Positions 8,170-17,063 are shown, counted from the first letter of the stretch. The stretch: 34,951 bases of DNA from CAIKZJ01 sp964626015 (GCA_964626015.1 CAZVCC010000036.1:1-34951); one strand, 5' to 3'. Numbers and translations: made by a program. Notes: generated by a model from the sequence alone, not told the origin.

Positions 8170-9539
8170 TGAAAATGATAAAGGATTTAATAAATAAGAA
8201 AATTACGGTATTAGGGGCAGGCAGAAGCGGTATTGGTATTGCAAAACTACTTAAGAAAAGTAATGCTAAGGTTTTTGTGAGCGATTCTTCTCCAAAAGAA
8301 AAGCTTATGTACTTTGATGAGGCGGTTTTCCAAAAATATTCAATAGAATACGAAATAGGCCGAAATAGTGATAAAATCTATGATTCTGATATATTTGTTG
8401 TGAGTCCAGGAATTCCACCAAATTCGGAAATATTAAAAAGAGCTGCTAAAAAGAATATTAAAATAATAAGTGAGGTTGAAGTATCGTCCTATTTCTGCGA
8501 AGTACCGATAATTGCAATAACAGGAACAAACGGAAAAACTACAACCACAGAATTAACCGGAGCAATACTCAGGGAAGCAGGATATGATGTTCATGTTTGC
8601 GGTAATGTAGGGCTAGCATTTTCAGAAATAATACCAAAACTAAGTTCTGATTCAATAGTTGTGTTAGAGGTGAGTAGTTTCCAACTCGAATATACAGATG
8701 ACTTTAAACCACGAGTTGCGATGTTACTCAACATAACTCCAGATCATATAGACTGGCATCTTAGTTTTGAAAATTATGTTAATGCTAAATTTAAGATTTG
8801 TAAAAATCAAAGTACTGATGACCTTACAATTATTAATTTTGACGATAGCATTCTGAAGAACAGGATACATGATTTGAAATCTACTATTGGTGCTTTTAGT
8901 AAGGATAAAATTATTGACGATAAAATAGCGGTGAAATGTTTTCTTGAGGATAGTGAAATAAAATATATGCATGAATCAATAGATAACATTATAAGAAAGG
9001 ATGAAATTAAATTAAGAGGGACTCATAATGTTATGAACTCAATGGCAGCTATAATTGCTGTTAAGAAATTTAATGTGAATAATGATACGATTAAGATGGT
9101 ACTCAAGAATTTTAAGGGAGTTGAGCACAGAATCGAATTTGTGAGGGAAATAGACGGAGTACAATATTACAATGATTCGAAAGCAACGAATTTTGATTCA
9201 CTTTATGTAGCACTCGAGAGTTTTGACAAAAATATAATACTCATAATGGGTGGTAAAAAAGGTGCTGACAATTTTGAGACAGTAGATGCTTTAATAAAAG
9301 ACAGGGTTAAGTTTATTTGTGGAATAGGTCAAAGTTGCGCGTCAATAAACAACCACTACAAGGATATTAAAACTGTTCACAATTTTGATAGTTTAGAAGA
9401 GGCAGTTAAATTTGCAAAGAATAATTCCGTTAAAGGGGATTATGTTCTTTTTTCTCCCGGCTATAAAAGCTTTGATATGTTTAATAATTTTGAACACAGA
9501 GGAGAAGTTTTTAAAAGTATTGTAAATACGCTGAAATGA
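8169..9539 (+). CDS. murD: MurD, UDP-MurNAc-L-Ala:D-Glu ligase
   Basis: Cytoplasmic ATP-dependent ligase that adds D-glutamate to UDP-MurNAc-L-Ala. Visible motifs are the N-terminal Rossmann-like GAGRSGIGIAKLL (about 16-28), the ATP loop GTNGKTTTT (119-127), and the MurD-specific YNDSKATNFDS in the C-terminal half. Length 456 is typical. The ATG at 8169 shares one base with the mraY stop; an in-frame ATG two codons later is possible but less coupled. The stop overlaps ftsW by 4 nt. Confidence 0.95.
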   Translation: MKMIKDLINKKITVLGAGRSGIGIAKLLKKSNAKVFVSDSSPKEKLMYFDEAVFQKYSIEYEIGRNSDKIYDSDIFVVSPGIPPNSEILKRAAKKNIKIISEVEVSSYFCEVPIIAITGTNGKTTTTELTGAILREAGYDVHVCGNVGLAFSEIIPKLSSDSIVVLEVSSFQLEYTDDFKPRVAMLLNITPDHIDWHLSFENYVNAKFKICKNQSTDDLTIINFDDSILKNRIHDLKSTIGAFSKDKIIDDKIAVKCFLEDSEIKYMHESIDNIIRKDEIKLRGTHNVMNSMAAIIAVKKFNVNNDTIKMVLKNFKGVEHRIEFVREIDGVQYYNDSKATNFDSLYVALESFDKNIILIMGGKKGADNFETVDALIKDRVKFICGIGQSCASINNHYKDIKTVHNFDSLEEAVKFAKNNSVKGDYVLFSPGYKSFDMFNNFEHRGEVFKSIVNTLK

Positions 9540-10663
9540 AAAAAGTTAATTATAAAATTGATATATATATCCTGATACCGGTTTTATTACTGATTTTTTT
9601 CAGTATTGCACTTGTTTACAGTGCAAGTTCTGATTATGCCTCAACCAAATTTGCAGATTCGAGTTATTTATTGAAATCACATTTGTTCAAAGTTTTAATA
9701 TCACTTGTTTTATTCTTTTTTGCAGTCAAAATAGATTACAGGATATATCAAGATACGAGTAAGTTTGTTGTAATTGGTTCAATTATATTATTGATTATAG
9801 TTCTTTTTACAACTTCGTCAGTAAATAATGTTAACAGATGGTTGTACATAGGACCATTAAGTATTCAACCATCAGATATTGCAAAATATGCATTGATATT
9901 ACACATTTCGTCATTGTTAGTAAAAAAGGAGACATATTTAGGTAATTTGTACAGAGGGTATTTACCAATAGTTTTTTATGTATTATTAGTATGCGGACTT
10001 ATTGCAATCCAGCCAAATTTTTCTACTTCGGCAATTGTTTTCATGTCAGCCATTCTGCTAATGCTTACATCAAAAATAAAGTTTAAGCATATAGCAGTTA
10101 CAATATTAACCTTGATACCGTTCGCTATTTTATTTGTGCTATCAAAATCTTACATGCTTGCACGTATTGAAAACTTTGCAGAATACAGTTCTAAAGGCAC
10201 AGCCCAGCATCAGTTAAATCAAGCAATTATAGGGCTTGGAAACGGCGGATTGCTTGGAGTAGGTATGGGCAACTCAGTGCAAAAAGAGTTTTTCCTTCCA
10301 GAGTCATACGGAGATTTTATATTTGCCATTATGGGTGAAGAGTATGGTTTTATCGGGACATTATTTGTGGTGTTACTTTTCATGTTAATACTTATAAGAG
10401 GATACAAGACTGCAAAAGAAGTAACAGATCCTTTTGGTAAATATCTTGCCTTTGGGATTACTACAATAATATTACTTTACGCTGTTGTAAACATGTCGGT
10501 TGCAAGCGGAATATTTCCTACGACAGGAGTCCCAATACCGTTTGTAAGTTTTGGCGGTACTGCTTTGATATTCAATTCGATAGCAGCTGGTGTCTTAGTA
10601 AATATTTCTTCATTTCGTGATAGAAATATCAATTCAGTTCAGATGAATGAGGTAAGGTTATGA
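9536..10663 (+). CDS. ftsW: FtsW, septal peptidoglycan glycosyltransferase (SEDS family)
   Basis: Polytopic SEDS protein that polymerises lipid II at the septum together with the FtsI transpeptidase. The 375 residues form about ten hydrophobic helices, with NRWLYIGPLSIQPSD in the middle, GLGNGGLLGVGMGNS in the large outer loop, and the signature PIPFVSFGGTALI (about 333-345). It could be called RodA by sequence alone; position between murD and murG with ftsI, ftsQ and ftsZ nearby argues for FtsW. It overlaps murD and murG by 4 nt each (ATGA). Confidence 0.93.
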   Translation: MKKVNYKIDIYILIPVLLLIFFSIALVYSASSDYASTKFADSSYLLKSHLFKVLISLVLFFFAVKIDYRIYQDTSKFVVIGSIILLIIVLFTTSSVNNVNRWLYIGPLSIQPSDIAKYALILHISSLLVKKETYLGNLYRGYLPIVFYVLLVCGLIAIQPNFSTSAIVFMSAILLMLTSKIKFKHIAVTILTLIPFAILFVLSKSYMLARIENFAEYSSKGTAQHQLNQAIIGLGNGGLLGVGMGNSVQKEFFLPESYGDFIFAIMGEEYGFIGTLFVVLLFMLILIRGYKTAKEVTDPFGKYLAFGITTIILLYAVVNMSVASGIFPTTGVPIPFVSFGGTALIFNSIAAGVLVNISSFRDRNINSVQMNEVRL

Positions 10664-11745
10664 GGGTAATAATGACAGGAGGGGGAACTGGTGGACATAT
10701 ATTCCCTGCATTGGCAATTGCAGACGAGATAAAGAAAAGAGAATCAGATTCATGTATAAAGTTTATCGGTGCAAAAGGTAAGATGGAAGAAGTAGTAGTA
10801 CCTGAAAATAATTACGATATAGCACTAATTGAAGTAGTAGGGCTTAATAGAAAGAACATGCTCAAGAATATTAATTTTATAATGAAATACTATACTTCAT
10901 TAAGCAAGTGCAAGAAGATAATTAAAGACTTTAATCCCGATGTTGTTATTGGAACGGGAGGATACGTCACGGGTCCGGTTGTGTCATCTGCCGTAAATCT
11001 TGGTGTTCCCAGTATTATTCAGGAAGGTAACTCGTATCCCGGTAAAGTTATAAAATATTTAGCACCAAAAGTAAATAAAGTTATAGTAAACTTTAAAGAA
11101 ACGAAGGATTTTCTAAAAAGGAAAGACAATGTTGTTCAAATATCCTATCCTGTAAGGAGTAGAATAAAATCAATTAATAAGGAAGATGCATTGAAATTCT
11201 TCGAAATAAATAATAGGGATAAAACAATTTTTGTTTTTGGGGGTAGTCAGGGTGCAAAAGCGATTAATGAAGTACTGGAATTGAACATAGAAAGTTTATC
11301 TGATGAAAATATAAATATTATATGGCAGACCGGAAAAGCTAATTATGAAAGAATTTCAAATAAGTTTAGAAATATAAGTGATAGAATTAAAATATATGGA
11401 TTTATAAATGATATGGATAAAGCCTATGCAGCATCGGATTTAGTGATTTGCAGGGCTGGTATAAGCAGTATAATGGAACTTAGTCTTACTTCTAAACCAG
11501 CAATACTAATACCATATCCATACGCGGCAGAGAATCATCAAGAACTAAATGCAAGGTCTTTAGTTGAGAGGGATTCAGCGGTAATGATAAAAGAGGACAA
11601 TATAAGAGAAACATTAATTGAGAAAATCAAATCTTTGTTGTTTAATGAAGAGAAGTTGAGAATGCTGAGTAATAACATATCAAAGATATACGATACTGAA
11701 GCACTTTCAAAGATTTACAAAGAAATTAAAAGTATATTAAAATGA
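10660..11745 (+). CDS. murG: MurG, lipid II synthase (GlcNAc transferase)
   Basis: Membrane-associated GT28 glycosyltransferase that adds GlcNAc from UDP-GlcNAc to lipid I, giving lipid II. The N-terminus carries GGGTGGHIFPALAIAD (7-22), the second domain FGGSQGAKAINE, and the donor site has ICRAGISSIMEL and PYPYAAENHQELNA. Length 361 is normal. Start ATG overlaps the ftsW stop (ATGA). Its own stop overlaps the ATG of the unknown membrane protein that follows, where many dcw clusters have murC directly. Confidence 0.96.
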   Translation: MRVIMTGGGTGGHIFPALAIADEIKKRESDSCIKFIGAKGKMEEVVVPENNYDIALIEVVGLNRKNMLKNINFIMKYYTSLSKCKKIIKDFNPDVVIGTGGYVTGPVVSSAVNLGVPSIIQEGNSYPGKVIKYLAPKVNKVIVNFKETKDFLKRKDNVVQISYPVRSRIKSINKEDALKFFEINNRDKTIFVFGGSQGAKAINEVLELNIESLSDENINIIWQTGKANYERISNKFRNISDRIKIYGFINDMDKAYAASDLVICRAGISSIMELSLTSKPAILIPYPYAAENHQELNARSLVERDSAVMIKEDNIRETLIEKIKSLLFNEEKLRMLSNNISKIYDTEALSKIYKEIKSILK

Positions 11746-12206
11746 CTGAGCAAGTAAAAATATTTAAAGCAAGATTAGATTATTATTATAAGCTTCTTGT
11801 AATATACTTTGTTTTCCTTATTGCTTATGCGATGTTAAGAGGTACCATTATTGCAAAAGAGTTTACAATAGTACTGCACGATCCAATACTATACATTACA
11901 GCATTCTTTGTTGTGTATACATTTCTTGCTTATCTGATAAGTGTAATAAAATCAAAGGAATTACATTTCTATGACAATAGATTTGAAATCAAGAACAGGT
12001 TTGGAAGAAGGGAAATATTTTTTAAAGATATTGTCTATTTAAAATTCTCAAGAGAGAGAAGAAAATACAAAGCAGGAAAAAGCAGTGTAAAAAGAGTCAG
12101 AATAAAATTAGTAAATAGAAAGAAATTATTAAGAATAAGATTAAGCGAGTTTAACGATGAAAAGAAACTTTATGAAGAATTTCATAAACTTATTAAGCAT
12201 TCATAA
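11742..12206 (+). CDS. Unknown two-helix membrane protein, possible bacterial PH-like domain, inside the dcw cluster
   Basis: I do not recognise this 154-residue protein as a named division protein. Two transmembrane helices are visible (about 17-33 and 48-69), followed by a very basic cytoplasmic-looking part (70-154) with alternating hydrophobic residues: HFYDNRFEIKNRFGRREIFF, then a Lys/Arg-rich loop near 103-118, and a terminal helix DEKKLYEEFHKLIK. The pattern of short strands closed by one helix resembles bacterial PH (bPH2/YdbS-like) domains anchored to the membrane; that fold assignment is inference. It overlaps murG by 4 nt and murC by 1 nt, so it is translated within the cluster. 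Codon use looks like its neighbours. A role in lipid II synthesis or septum assembly is suggested only by position. Confidence 0.8.
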   Translation: MTEQVKIFKARLDYYYKLLVIYFVFLIAYAMLRGTIIAKEFTIVLHDPILYITAFFVVYTFLAYLISVIKSKELHFYDNRFEIKNRFGRREIFFKDIVYLKFSRERRKYKAGKSSVKRVRIKLVNRKKLLRIRLSEFNDEKKLYEEFHKLIKHS

Positions 12207-13579
12207 TGCATTATAAGTATAAATATTTGAAAGAGAAAGTAAATCAAATACACTTTATTGGTATTGGCGGAATAGGTATGTGCGGACTGGCTGAATATCT
12301 TTTAGATAAGGGATATAAGGTGACAGGTAGTGATATAACCCGTACATTTATAACTGACAGATTAGTAAAAAAAGGAGCAAAGATTTATTATGGTCATAAA
12401 GCTAGTAATATAAATACTAAGACTGATTTAGTAGTTTATACATCTGCTTTAAAAAAAGAAAATCCAGAATATAAGAAAGCAAAGAATTATAGAATAAAGG
12501 CAATAAAAAGAGCGGCATTACTGGGAGATATAGTAAACGGCAAGTACCTTATAGCCGTATCCGGTACTCACGGAAAGACAACTACGACATCAATGATAGC
12601 AAAAATTCTAATAGATACAGGATTTGATCCGACTGTATTTGTAGGCGGGAATTTAGATATCTTGGGAGGTGCTTCATATAGGAATGGTGAAAGCGGATTT
12701 GCAATTGTAGAAGCAGATGAGTATGACAGAAGTTTTTTGACTTTAAATCCAAATGTGATAATTATTAATAATATTGAATTAGACCATGTTGACATATACA
12801 AGAACGAAGATGCATTACTAAAATCATTTGCTGATTTCATACTCAAAATAAAACCTAATGGGACCTTTGTAATTAACTGGGATGACAGAAATATAAAAAG
12901 TTTATTCAAATCGCGAAAGAAGAACATACTAAAATACGGAATAAAAGCTACGGGATTGGTTACGAAGTTAAGGAACAATTATTTCAAGACAGAATTCACT
13001 TATAAAAACACGAAGATTAATCTAAATGTCCTAGGTGAGCACAATGTTTATAATGCATTAGCAGCTCTTAAAGCATCAAGTGTTGTATGTGATGATGCGA
13101 AAAGTATTTTAAAAAGCTTAAGCAGCTTTAAAGGAGTAAAAAGAAGGTTAGAATTGAAGAGCAGCAAACAGTACAAGATCTTTGATGACTATGCACATCA
13201 TCCTTCGGAAATAAAAGCAACATTACAAGCCCTAAAGGATAATGATGGAGAGAGAATAGTGGTAGTGTTTCAACCGCATACATTTTCAAGAACGAATATG
13301 TTCTACAAGGAATTTGCTGAATCGTTGAATATTGCAGATGTAGTTTACCTTCTTCCGATATATCCAGCGAGAGAAAAATCATTAAAGGGGGTGAACTCAA
13401 GACTGATATTCGAAATATTGAAAATGAATGGATGCGAAAGTTATCTGTTTGAGAATAAGGATGCTCTATTTAAACATCTAAAAAAATCTTTAAAGAGAAA
13501 TGACAGAGTAGTATTTCAAGGAGCAGGAACAATATCGAATTATTGTGATGAATTCATAAAAAAGATAGCAGTCAAATGA
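12206..13579 (+). CDS. murC: MurC, UDP-MurNAc:L-Ala ligase
   Basis: Cytoplasmic ATP-dependent ligase that starts the stem peptide by adding L-alanine to UDP-MurNAc. Motifs in order: IHFIGIGGIGMCGLAEYLL (about 16-34, UDP-binding), GTHGKTTTT (120-128, ATP loop with the MurC-typical His), EADEYDRSFL, NNIELDHVDIY, FDDYAHHPSEIKATL and VFQPHTFSRT. Length 457 is normal. Its ATG at 12206 shares one base with the stop of the unknown membrane protein. ftsQ follows directly with a 4-nt overlap, so the murB and ddl genes found here in many Proteobacteria are absent. Confidence 0.96.
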   Translation: MHYKYKYLKEKVNQIHFIGIGGIGMCGLAEYLLDKGYKVTGSDITRTFITDRLVKKGAKIYYGHKASNINTKTDLVVYTSALKKENPEYKKAKNYRIKAIKRAALLGDIVNGKYLIAVSGTHGKTTTTSMIAKILIDTGFDPTVFVGGNLDILGGASYRNGESGFAIVEADEYDRSFLTLNPNVIIINNIELDHVDIYKNEDALLKSFADFILKIKPNGTFVINWDDRNIKSLFKSRKKNILKYGIKATGLVTKLRNNYFKTEFTYKNTKINLNVLGEHNVYNALAALKASSVVCDDAKSILKSLSSFKGVKRRLELKSSKQYKIFDDYAHHPSEIKATLQALKDNDGERIVVVFQPHTFSRTNMFYKEFAESLNIADVVYLLPIYPAREKSLKGVNSRLIFEILKMNGCESYLFENKDALFKHLKKSLKRNDRVVFQGAGTISNYCDEFIKKIAVK

Positions 13580-14313
13580 GTAAAGGCAGAATAATATTAA
13601 TGATTGCTTTTTTATCTATAATTACTTTATTAATCATCATTCTAGCGAATAACTGGAGAAACAAAACTTATATCAGCAAGATTACAATAAAAGGTAACAT
13701 AACAATAAGCGAGAATGAAATACTGACAGCAGCAGGGTTGAAAGCAGATTCAACATTAAACCTTGATGGATTAAATGAATTGTTCATACGTGACAGAGTA
13801 GCAAAACATCCTGAGATAAAGAAAGTAGTTGTGAGCAAGGAGCCTCCCTCTGAACTTATTATAGAAGTAATTGAGAAAAAACCAATAGCAATAGTTATTA
13901 GAAGCAACGAGATATATTTGGTAGATGAAGAGCAAGAAATATTTCCTATAAAGAATTACGATAAAGCATTTGATTTGCCTATAATTAACGGGCTCGGAAT
14001 TGATGACAGGAAAAATAAAACTGATATCAATGCGGCTATGAATTTCCTAAAGGCGGCGTATGAAAAGGGTAAATACATACAGAATCTTATATCTGAAGTG
14101 AATATGAAGGACAGTTCAAAGATAATTGTAAAAACAAATGATAAATTAACATCATTTTATTTTAAAAGAGTTGATAAGAACGCAAAAGAGTATTACAAGA
14201 CGAGGCTGGAGCTTTTTAAAAGATTTATGGATGAGGAAATAACGTTACGAAGTTTGAATTGTGAATATGTTGATATGAGGTTTTCAAATCAGATAATTGC
14301 AAAAATAAACTAA
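13576..14313 (+). CDS. ftsQ: FtsQ/DivIB-like division protein with POTRA domain
   Basis: Bitopic septal protein that links the cytoplasmic ring to FtsL/FtsB and the septal synthase. A short N-terminal tail is followed by one transmembrane helix (about 5-25), then a POTRA-like domain beginning YISKITIKGNITISENEIL (about 32-100) and a beta-rich C-terminal domain. There is no long cytoplasmic extension. Length 245 is typical. The family diverges fast; the POTRA start and the place between murC and ftsA decide the name. It overlaps murC by 4 nt, and ftsA begins 6 nt after its stop, the first non-overlapping junction since rsmH. Confidence 0.88.
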   Translation: MSKGRIILMIAFLSIITLLIIILANNWRNKTYISKITIKGNITISENEILTAAGLKADSTLNLDGLNELFIRDRVAKHPEIKKVVVSKEPPSELIIEVIEKKPIAIVIRSNEIYLVDEEQEIFPIKNYDKAFDLPIINGLGIDDRKNKTDINAAMNFLKAAYEKGKYIQNLISEVNMKDSSKIIVKTNDKLTSFYFKRVDKNAKEYYKTRLELFKRFMDEEITLRSLNCEYVDMRFSNQIIAKIN

Positions 14314-14319
14314 ACAAAT

Positions 14320-15597
14320 ATGGTGACAAAAAGAAGTAAAAAATCGGATGACGAGATTATTGTTGGGCTTGATGTAGGTACGACAAAGATATGTGTAATT
14401 GTAGCACATAAAAAACCTAACGGAGCTGTGGATATTATTGGAATTGGGAAAGCTCCTTCACACGGCTTAAACAGAGGAATAGTAGTAAGTCCGCAGAAGA
14501 CCATAGATTCAATAAAGATGGCATTGGATGAAGCAGAACTTAATTCTGGTATTCCAATAAAATCAGTATCTGTGGGTATTGCAGGACATCATATAAGATG
14601 CATACAGACAAATACTATTATTGGAATACAGAATCCAGACAGAGTAATTCAGGAAAGCGATATACAAAGGCTAGTTGAACAGGCGAGTCTGTTAAAAATT
14701 CCCAGTGATACACAGATAATTTCTGTGATACCACAGGAATATAATATAGATGGAAAAGACGGCATATTTGAGTCACCTATAGGAATGTATGGAGTAAGAC
14801 TTGAAGCAAAGATGAACATAATAACATGCTTAGTCTCGTCAATTGATGATTTGTCAAGTTGTGTAACTAACTGCGGTGTAGGTATAGATGATATTGTTTT
14901 AGAGCCGATAGCATCTTCGCATGCAGTACTTGAAGAGGGTGAGAAGAAAGTAGGTGTAGCAATGATAGATATTGGAGGAGGAACCACCGACATAGCGGTA
15001 TTTAAAAGAGGAGCTTTGAAATATACTGCCGGTATTGGAATAGCAGGCAGTCTTGTAACTAAGGATATATATGAAACACTGGGAATATCAGAAGAAGAAG
15101 CTGAAAGAATAAAAAGAGAATATGGATTTGCGTCGGTATCTGAAATACTCAACGATGATGAGATAATGATAGAATCAATTAGCCGTAAGATACCCAAGAA
15201 AACAAGAAAGAGCATACTAGCCAGAATAATACAAGCAAGGATGCAGGATATATTTGAACTTGCGGCAATTGAACTTAAGAACTCACAAATATATGATGAA
15301 TTACCAGCGGGTGTAATAATAACTGGAGGGGGTTCGCTAATAAAAGGCACCAAAGAACTTGCTGAGCAGATATTAGGACTTGAGGTCAATCTTGGGTCAC
15401 CGAGAGGATTATCCAGTGGATTATCAAAAGAAGTTGAGAGTCCGATATATGCAACCGGAGTTGGATTGATATTACACAGAGCAAAACAACTAAACGCTTA
15501 CGATAAAATATTAAAAAAGAGCAGAACTTCGGGAAAGCCGAAATTAAATGCGAAATCAATATTTAATACAGTAAGAAACTGGTTTGATGAACTTTAA
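14320..15597 (+). CDS. ftsA: FtsA, actin-like membrane tether of the Z ring
   Basis: Actin-family ATPase that recruits FtsZ to the membrane and assembles the divisome. It shows the phosphate-1 motif GLDVGTTKICVIV (about 16-28), the FtsA-specific 1C domain (about 85-170), phosphate-2 DIGGGTTDIAVF (217-228) and the adenosine motif ITGGGSLIKG near 335. The C-terminus ends in a short amphipathic segment (IFNTVRNWFDEL) expected to bind the membrane. Length 425 is normal. The ATG at 14320 lies 6 nt after ftsQ; ftsZ follows after a 53-nt gap. Confidence 0.95.
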   Translation: MVTKRSKKSDDEIIVGLDVGTTKICVIVAHKKPNGAVDIIGIGKAPSHGLNRGIVVSPQKTIDSIKMALDEAELNSGIPIKSVSVGIAGHHIRCIQTNTIIGIQNPDRVIQESDIQRLVEQASLLKIPSDTQIISVIPQEYNIDGKDGIFESPIGMYGVRLEAKMNIITCLVSSIDDLSSCVTNCGVGIDDIVLEPIASSHAVLEEGEKKVGVAMIDIGGGTTDIAVFKRGALKYTAGIGIAGSLVTKDIYETLGISEEEAERIKREYGFASVSEILNDDEIMIESISRKIPKKTRKSILARIIQARMQDIFELAAIELKNSQIYDELPAGVIITGGGSLIKGTKELAEQILGLEVNLGSPRGLSSGLSKEVESPIYATGVGLILHRAKQLNAYDKILKKSRTSGKPKLNAKSIFNTVRNWFDEL

Positions 15598-15650
15598 AAC
15601 AAGAAATAAAAGAATTTTAATAATATAAAAATAAATGAAAGGGTAAATTA

Positions 15651-16901
15651 ATGAGCATTCAACTATTACCACACGAGCTAAATGGCGCAAGGATAAAAGT
15701 AGTCGGCATAGGGGGTGGCGGCGGCAACATATTAAACTCGATGGTGGACAGAGGAATTGAGGGAGTCGAATTCATAGCAATAAATACCGATTCACAGGCA
15801 CTGGACATTAGCAAGGCTGACGTGAAGATACAAATTGGAAAGACGATAACAAAAGGTCTTGGTACAGGAGCCAACACAGTGCTTGGAGACAAGGCAGCAG
15901 AAGAAAGCCGGGAAGAAATAGGCAGAGCATTAGCGGGCAGTGATATGGTATTTTTAACTGCAGGAATGGGCGGCGGTACAGGAACAGGAGCATCTCCATT
16001 GATTGCAAAACTTGCAAAGAGTCTTGATATTCTGGTTGTTGCCATTGTGACAAAACCGTTTGGTTTTGAGGGTAATCCGAGGATGCAGGCAGCACTTGAT
16101 GGTATTGAAAAGCTAAAGAGAGAAGTGGACAGTTTAATTGTAATTCCAAACCAGCGTATTCGTGAATTAATACATGAAAAGGCAACAAAGAATCAGGCGT
16201 TAGCACTAGCGAATATTGTTTTATATAATGCAACAAAGGGAATCTCACAGATTATTACAAAGACAGGCGAGATAAACGTTGACTTTGCTGATGTCAAGAC
16301 GACTATGAAGAACACCGGGGACGCAATAATCGGTACAGGAATTGCAAACGGAGAAGGAAGGGCAATGAAAGCAGTAGAAGAAGCCTTGTCGAATCCGATA
16401 CTTGAAAACATTGATTTATCAGGAGCAAAGAATGTACTGGTTAACATTGCATCAGACGGAAATATAGGATTTGATGAAATTGACATAATCAATAGTCAAG
16501 TACAAGATGCGGTTGGAGAGAAAGCAAATTACATATTTGGATTAATGGATGATAAGGATATGGACGGAGAGGTAATGGTAACGGTTATTGCAACGGGATT
16601 TAAGAAAGATCAGATAGAGATTACAATTGAAAATAATCCGGGAAAAGAATACGGAAATGTCATTGGGATGGATAATATAAAAACAGCAAGGGGAAGAATT
16701 GATGAAATACCAGATGACATAAGGAAATTAGACATACCTGCTATCGTAAGAAGACAGTCGGATGTCAAAGATGTGATAAATGATGATTTAAGCGAGAAGG
16801 AACCAAATACTTTTAAACGGAGTATAGATAAATACGGGTTTGCAAACGAGGAGCTAAAGAATGTAGATACACCATCATTCATGAGAAGGACGTTAGATTA
16901 A
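15651..16901 (+). CDS. ftsZ: FtsZ, tubulin-like division GTPase with two C-terminal-peptide-like motifs
   Basis: GTPase that polymerises into the cytokinetic Z ring. The GTP-binding core has GIGGGGGNILNSM near residue 19-31, the tubulin signature GGGTGTGASP (about 107-116) and FGFEGNPR-like loops. Length 416 is typical. The tail is unusual: LDIPAIVRRQSD at 360-371 closely matches the conserved C-terminal peptide that binds FtsA in other bacteria (E. coli LDIPAFLRKQAD), and a second version, VDTPSFMRRTLD, ends the protein at 405-416. A possible ribosome site (AAAGGG at about 15639) precedes the ATG. ftsA lies 53 nt upstream and a terminator follows at 16968, so ftsZ closes the cluster. Confidence 0.97.
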   Translation: MSIQLLPHELNGARIKVVGIGGGGGNILNSMVDRGIEGVEFIAINTDSQALDISKADVKIQIGKTITKGLGTGANTVLGDKAAEESREEIGRALAGSDMVFLTAGMGGGTGTGASPLIAKLAKSLDILVVAIVTKPFGFEGNPRMQAALDGIEKLKREVDSLIVIPNQRIRELIHEKATKNQALALANIVLYNATKGISQIITKTGEINVDFADVKTTMKNTGDAIIGTGIANGEGRAMKAVEEALSNPILENIDLSGAKNVLVNIASDGNIGFDEIDIINSQVQDAVGEKANYIFGLMDDKDMDGEVMVTVIATGFKKDQIEITIENNPGKEYGNVIGMDNIKTARGRIDEIPDDIRKLDIPAIVRRQSDVKDVINDDLSEKEPNTFKRSIDKYGFANEELKNVDTPSFMRRTLD

Positions 16902-16936
16902 TAATAAGTTATATAATTTTGAATATATTTGAGTGA

Positions 16937-16960
16937 CTGTCTTGACTGCCGAAAAGACAG
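16937..16960 (+). other. Small hairpin between ftsZ and its terminator
   Basis: CTGTCTT (16937-16943) pairs with AAGACAG (16954-16960) across a 10-nt loop. There is no T-tract directly after it. It may stabilise the ftsZ mRNA 3' end or be part of a double stem with the terminator just downstream. Confidence 0.45.
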
Positions 16961-16967
16961 GACTACA

Positions 16968-17000
16968 AGAAGCGGAGCTAATAGCTCCGTTTCTTTTTAG
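16968..17000 (+). terminator. Rho-independent terminator of the dcw cluster
   Basis: AGAAGCGGAGC (16968-16978) pairs with GCTCCGTTTCT (16984-16994) across a 5-nt loop, 11 pairs with one G-T wobble. The 3' arm runs into TTTCTTTTT. It sits 66 nt after the ftsZ stop and before the S46 genes, so it separates the two transcription units. Confidence 0.8.
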
Positions 17001-17032
17001 ATTGAAAAAGTTCATTATTATAACAATCTTTA
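17001..17032 (+). promoter_or_regulatory. Possible promoter of the S46 peptidase operon
   Basis: ATTG (17001-17004), 20 nt, then AATCTTTA (17025-17032) partly fits the Bacteroidota consensus; six of eight positions resemble TAnnTTTR. It follows the terminator and precedes the ATG by about 32 nt. The match is weak and rests mostly on position. Confidence 0.35.
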
Positions 17033-17063
17033 AAGATTAATCAATAAATAAATACCATATATT

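Noticed and set aside
12568..12978. Minus-strand open frame of 136 codons opposite murC
   Set aside because: Antisense shadow of murC; no domain, no promoter or start signal, composition typical of a reverse frame.
14649..15389. Long open frame on the minus strand (246 codons) opposite ftsA
   Set aside because: It lies wholly antisense to ftsA, has Ser/Ile/Leu-rich low-complexity composition typical of a reversed coding strand, and has no recognisable motifs.
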